A DNA stretch of 64,000 nt. Source: Actinophytocola sp. (lineage in GTDB: Bacteria; Actinomycetota; Actinomycetes; Mycobacteriales; Pseudonocardiaceae). Within the stretch, counting starts at the first letter, position 1. Each line of letters starts with the position of its first letter. The stretch spans positions 1 through 64,000 of the forward strand of contig NZ_WHTD01000012.1 of the NCBI RefSeq assembly GCF_009379765.1, written 5' to 3'. Made by a program: the position numbers and the translations under genes. The notes beneath the pieces are model-generated. The model had not been told where the DNA came from, made no database searches, and saw nothing but the letters and a program-made list of their open reading frames with translations. Positions 60,405-64,000 of this stretch are shown here, one piece after another.

Positions 60405-60830
60405 ATGTTCCAGACCGACACGGCGGCGTTCGTGCGCCGCTTCGCCGACGCGTGGGCCACCCCGACCGTCGACGGGCTCGTGGCGCTGGCCCACCCCGAC
60501 GCGACGTTCACCCAGCCGCTTTACAGCACCGCGCGCGGCCACGACGGGCTGACGAACGTGCTGGACGAGCTGCTGTCGACGATCCCCGACCTGCGCGGCG
60601 AGGTCCTGAGCTGGGCCGCGGCCGACGACGAGACCGTGTTCGTGGAAGTGCGCCTCACCGGCACGTTCGGCCGCAAGCCCATCGAGTGGGTGACCGTCGA
60701 CAAGATCGTCCTGCGGGACGGCCTGATCGCCTCCCGCACGGCGAACTTCGACGGCCTGCGCCTGCTCGGCTCCCTGGCCCGCCGCCCGCGCGGCTGGCCG
60801 GCGTGGCTACGCGCCAAGCTCGACCGCTGA
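60405..60830 (+). CDS. SnoaL/NTF2-fold protein
   Basis: 141 residues from ATG 60405: MFQTDTAAFVRRFADAWATP (helix), FTQPLYSTARGHDGL, VLDELLSTIPDLRGEVLSWA, DDETVFVEVRLTGTFGRKPI, and a Trp-rich basic tail. The cone-shaped NTF2 fold is clear from the strand pattern. Substrate or partner unknown; similar proteins are SnoaL-like isomerases or hydrolases. Confidence 0.85.
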   Translation: MFQTDTAAFVRRFADAWATPTVDGLVALAHPDATFTQPLYSTARGHDGLTNVLDELLSTIPDLRGEVLSWAAADDETVFVEVRLTGTFGRKPIEWVTVDKIVLRDGLIASRTANFDGLRLLGSLARRPRGWPAWLRAKLDR

Positions 60831-60834
60831 GCTC

Positions 60835-61130
60835 GGCGCCACCCGGCCAGGAACGTCGCGATACGGTCGGCGGCGGTGTGCCATGCGGTCCCGAGGTCGG
60901 CCGCCACCTCCTCGACGTCGGCGGGACATTCGACGCCGCGCGCCTTCACCGCTGTCCACAGTGGAGCGTCCGGTTCGGCGACGGTCATGACAGGGCCCGC
61001 AGGTCGCGGCCGACGGTGTCGTCCGTCCGGACGTAGGTCTCGACGCCTTGCCGACCGGCCCGCGACAGGTCCGCGGGCCGGCCGACCCACTGGTCGGTGG
61101 TCCGCGCGACTCGGTCGACGCCGCCACCGC
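60835..61130 (-). pseudogene. Decayed minus-strand coding remnants
   Basis: Two overlapping frames look like former genes. One ends VDRVARTTDQWVGRPADLSR, ETYVRTDDTVGRDLRALS at TGA 60985, and the other begins at the overlapping ATG (ATGA) MTVAEPDAPLWTAVKARGVE, CPADVEEVAADLGTAWHTAA. The second runs on without its own end. Neither can be named. They abut the truncated D-aminoacylase. Confidence 0.35.
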
Positions 61131-61178
61131 GGTAGCGGCCCATGAACGCCCGGCCCAGCTGCCCCTGGCCGAGGCTGC

Positions 61179-62064
61179 CCTCGAGCCAGGAGATCCTGGT
61201 GCGGGCGGTGCTGGTCGCGCGGCAGACGGGCTGCCGCACGCAGATCTCGCATCTGAGCTCGGTCGGGAACGCAACTGGGGCCGGGTGTCCGAGGTGCTCG
61301 CGATGCTGGACGGGGCGGACATCGGCACGGACATCGGGGTCGACATCTACCCCTACCTCGCCGGCAACGCGCCGCTGAGCCAGCTGCTGCCGGAATGGGT
61401 CACCGACGGCGGCCCGTCGGTGATTCCCGACCGGCTCGCAGATCCCGTTGTGCGGCAACGAATCGCGGCGGCGTGGGTCGACAACGCCGTGCCGTGGACG
61501 GAGATCACCGTCGCCGGCGGCGCCACCGACGTACTCGGCCGGACCATCGCGGAGCTCGCCACCGGCCGGGACGCGGTGGACGTGGCGCTGGACCTCATCG
61601 CCGCGCACGGCAACGCCGTCATCATGACCGCGGGCGGCCGCAGCCCGGACGACCTGCGCACGGTGCTGCACCACGACAGCTCCGTCGTCGCCTCGGACGG
61701 GCTCGCGCTCGACCCGGACGGTCCGACAGGTCAGGGTTTCCCGCACCCACGGTCGTTCGGCACCTTCCCCCGGGTACTCGCCGGAACCGGTGGACTGCCG
61801 CTGGCCACGGCCGTGCACAAGGCGACCTCGACCCCCGCGCGGCGGGTCGGGCTCACCGATCGGGGTGAGGTCCGACGCGGACAGATGGCGGATCTTGTCG
61901 TGTTGGACATGGAACGCCTTGCCGATCGCGCTACCTTTCTTCATCCGCGGCTGTTCCCCGCGGGCGTGGAGCACGTGCTCGTCGCCGGGACAATGGTGGT
62001 GGAGAACGGAAGCCACCCCGCTTCCCGGCCGGGCGACGTGGTGCGACGAGCCCCGACGAAGTGA
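61179..62064 (+). pseudogene. N-acyl-D-amino-acid deacylase (D-aminoacylase) remnant
   Basis: EILVRAVLVARQTGCRTQIS, the ISHL strand with its metal His, is followed by a one-base shift near 61260. The reading then runs NWGRVSEVLAMLDGADIGTD, VDIYPYLAGNAPLSQLLPEW, SVVASDGLALDPDGPTGQGF, HPRSFGTFPRVL and the terminal AGTMVVENG. The N-terminal third, with the HxH pair and the Lys, is missing. It ends at TGA 62064, 9 bp before the IclR ATG, so the two were probably an operon. Confidence 0.8.
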
Positions 62065-62072
62065 GGATCGAG

Positions 62073-62941
62073 ATGGCGACAAAGGCACGCGGAGCGCGCC
62101 CGACAAGGACCGAGGACCAGCTCGGGCCCAAGAGCGCGAACTACCACACGCACGCGCTGACCCGCGGCCTCGTGCTGCTGGACCTGCTCGCCTCGGTGCC
62201 GCCGCCGTTGACGCTCACCGGGATGCACGAGCACACCGGCCTGCCCAAGAGCACGCTGGTGCGGCTCCTCTCCGCGCTCACCGAGATGCGGTTCGTCGTA
62301 CGGGTCGACGAGCGGCCCGCGTACCGGCTCGGGCACAAGGTGATGGCGCTCGCCGACGCATATGTGTCCAGTTTGGACCTGTCGGCGGCGGCCGGGACCT
62401 ATCTGGACGCACTCAGCAAACAGACCCAGCAGACGTCCAACCTGGGCATGCTGGACGGCACCGAGGTCGTGCACGTGTGCGCACCCCCGACCGGCCGCTG
62501 CGCTTCGAGACCAGCCCCGGCGCGCGGGACAGCGCGCACTGCACGGGTCTGGGCAAGATGCTGCTCGCCGGCGTCGACCCCGAGCGGCTCACCGCGCACC
62601 TGCCGCCGGAGCCGTACCCGGCCCGCACCGACCGCACGATCACCACCCTCGACGAGATGACCAAGGAGATCCGGCGGACCGCGCGGCGCGGCCACGGCAT
62701 CGACGACAACGAGGGCAGCACCGGGCTCAAGTGCGTCGCGGTGCCGATCACGGCCGGCGGGCAGATGCTCGCCGCGCTGTCGGTGTCCGGGCCGGCCGGC
62801 GAGTTCGGCCGGGAGAAGCAGAAGGAGTACCTGGAGCGGCTGCACGAGACCGCCGAGGCGCTCTCCGCCGACTACGACGTGGTGGCCGTGCTGCGCCGCA
62901 TGCACGAGTCGATGAGCGAGTCACCCAACCGAAGGCCCTAG
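62073..62941 (+). pseudogene. IclR-family regulator interrupted by a one-base frameshift
   Basis: ATG 62073 (or GTG 62061, overlapping the previous stop). N-terminal wHTH: YHTHALTRGLVLLDLLASVP, GMHEHTGLPKSTLVRLLSAL. Effector domain: DRPLRFETSPGARDSAHCTG, LGKMLLAG, GHGIDDNEGSTGLKCVAVPI and LSVSGPAGEFGREKQKEYLE. The frame changes at the CCCCC run at 62484-62488; restoring one C would give one 290-residue protein ending at TAG 62939. IclR proteins control catabolic genes; the flanking amidohydrolases are likely targets. A sequencing error is possible. Confidence 0.85.
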
Positions 62942-62955
62942 TCCTTGAGCACCTC

Positions 62956-63785
62956 GTGATCGACGTCCACACGCACTGCTTGCAGCACACCCATTGGGGC
63001 CCGGAGTGGGACGCTCACTGGGAGCCGGCCTACAAGCGGGAGTGGGTGGACGTCACCCCGGCCGACTTCGACCGGGCCATGCGCGACGGCGGCGTCGACC
63101 TGGCGTTCGTGTTCGGCATGCGGGCCACCGTGGCCGGGTCCGCACGCCCCACGAGTTCGTGGCGCGGTTCTGCGCCGACACGGCCACCCCGACCGTGGGC
63201 TTCATGTCGCTGGACCTGTCCGACCCGGACGTGCTCGACCAGCTGGCCGACGGGGTCGCGAACGATCTGCGCGGGATCAAGCTCTACCCGGTGCTGGCCG
63301 GCTTCGACCCGCGCGGCCCGGCGCACGACCCGTTCTTCGCCGAGGCCACCCGGCTGGGGCTCGTGGTGCTGTGGCACATGGGCGCGACCCCGAGCCCGGT
63401 CGGTGACCTGTCGCTGTCCAACCCGCTGCTGGTCGACGACGTGGCGCGGCGGCACCCCGGCCTCGTGCAGATCATCGCCCACCTCGGGCACCCGTGGCAG
63501 CGGGAGAGCATCGTGACGTGCCGGAAGAACCGGCGGGTGTTCACCGACGTGTCGGCGTCGTGGGCGCGGCCGCTGGACGGCTATCTGGCGCTGGTCCGGG
63601 CGCAGGAGTGGGACATAGCGGACAAGCTGCTGTTCGGATCGGACTATCCGATGTGGACGCCCAAGGAGGCGGCCGACGGGCTGCGTGCGCTGGCCGCCAC
63701 GAACACGGGCCTACCGAGAGTGCACGAGTCGACACTGGACCGAATCCTGCACGGCGATCCTCTTGGCGACCTCGGCCTGGCGTAG
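62956..63785 (+). pseudogene. Amidohydrolase (TIM-barrel, amidohydrolase_2 type) with one frameshift
   Basis: GTG 62956 begins VIDVHTHCLQHTHWG with the metal-binding HTH. After FVFGMRATVAG one G appears missing in the GGG at 63136-63138, and the other frame reads RTPHEFVARFCADTATPTVG, GIKLYPVLAGFDPRG, VLWHMGATPSP, IIAHLGHPWQRE, VFTDVSASW and LLFGSDYPMWTP, with the late metal Asp. If corrected, the protein would be about 277 residues. It follows the IclR gene by 14 bp. The substrate is unknown; metal-dependent decarboxylases and lactonases belong here. Confidence 0.82.
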
Positions 63786-63978
63786 ACCATTCGGCCGAAC
63801 ACGTTGGTCCTTCCGGGCAACGGGTGTATCTAACTTTGCCCCGGGCTCTCAGTATCTGTAACAAGGTGTTAGGAAGTTCGATGAAACCCGACGGGGTCAG
63901 TCAGCATCCAACGAAGTGTCAGTGCCGAGTGCTACAACAGACTCGCAGGGGATCCGAGCAGTACTAACGAGGAACGAC

Positions 63979-64000
63979 ATGTCCACCGCCCGCACCACCG
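63979..64000 (+). CDS. Start of a gene cut by the window end
   Basis: ATG 63979 with GAGGAA 6 bp upstream begins MSTARTT before the window ends. The 190 bp leader before it (63786-63978) holds no ORF I can support and presumably contains its promoter. Confidence 0.5.

Noticed and set aside
1-64000. tRNA or rRNA genes, or a prophage
   Set aside because: No cloverleaf-like segments, rRNA-like stretches, integrase, terminase or structural phage genes were found on reading.

Overview
The window is high-GC DNA with the gene style of a Pseudonocardiales-type actinomycete. The signs are an AfsR-like SARP regulator with NB-ARC and TPR domains, a class III lanthipeptide synthetase remnant, DUF2277, DUF2630 and DUF5313 proteins, an F420-type (Ddn) reductase, TreY/TreZ trehalose synthesis, a GAAC-N4-GTTC SOS box and an IdeR/DmdR-type iron box. 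Genus cannot be fixed from the sequence alone. No rRNA, tRNA, CRISPR array or replication origin was seen.

Layout. 0.1-7.3 kb holds a four-gene DNA-end-processing cluster on the minus strand: HerA-like ATPase, SbcD/Mre11, SbcC/Rad50 and NurA. This is the archaeal gene set in an actinobacterium. 7.5-17.5 kb is regulatory: an XRE protein, an AfsR-like SARP, a GT-B-like protein with a small partner, a STAND NTPase, then a scar where a response regulator and a LanKC lanthipeptide synthetase have both lost their 3' halves. 17.6-27.3 kb has a secreted SGNH hydrolase and a tightly coupled alpha-glucan/trehalose operon (malQ, glgX, treY, treZ). 27.3-36 kb mixes intact housekeeping and accessory genes with many gene remnants. 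36-47.5 kb has a small wHTH/membrane operon with palindromic operators, dinB with an SOS box, an epoxide hydrolase, a secreted nuclease-like protein, a CMD/MarR pair, a PepSY protein and a two-component system. 48-54 kb has a ribbon-helix-helix/ClpN protein, a MerR-controlled reductase, a chloramphenicol-phosphotransferase-like kinase and an iron-box ABC exporter locus whose first half has a large internal deletion. 54-60 kb is a LacI-controlled glycosidase locus (GH39, GH13) with TGTAAGCGCTTACA-type operators at three places. 60-64 kb is a decayed or frameshifted amidohydrolase/D-aminoacylase/IclR region.

The most striking non-coding signal is a family of about 166-170 bp near-perfect palindromes, at 5309-5474, 40182-40350, 47956-48124 and 59553-59722, with a degenerate relative near 30.0 kb. 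They begin and end with CTAG, TTAG or CTAA. Five flanking genes use the terminal TAG of an element as their stop codon, and two copies sit exactly between convergent genes. The apical hairpin shows compensatory changes between subfamilies. A second repeat, with core GTTGGACTCGCGGGTT, occurs just downstream of two genes 20 kb apart. Many genes here are remnants with internal deletions. Four others are interrupted by single-base shifts, three of them at or next to homopolymer runs, so sequencing error must be excluded for those.
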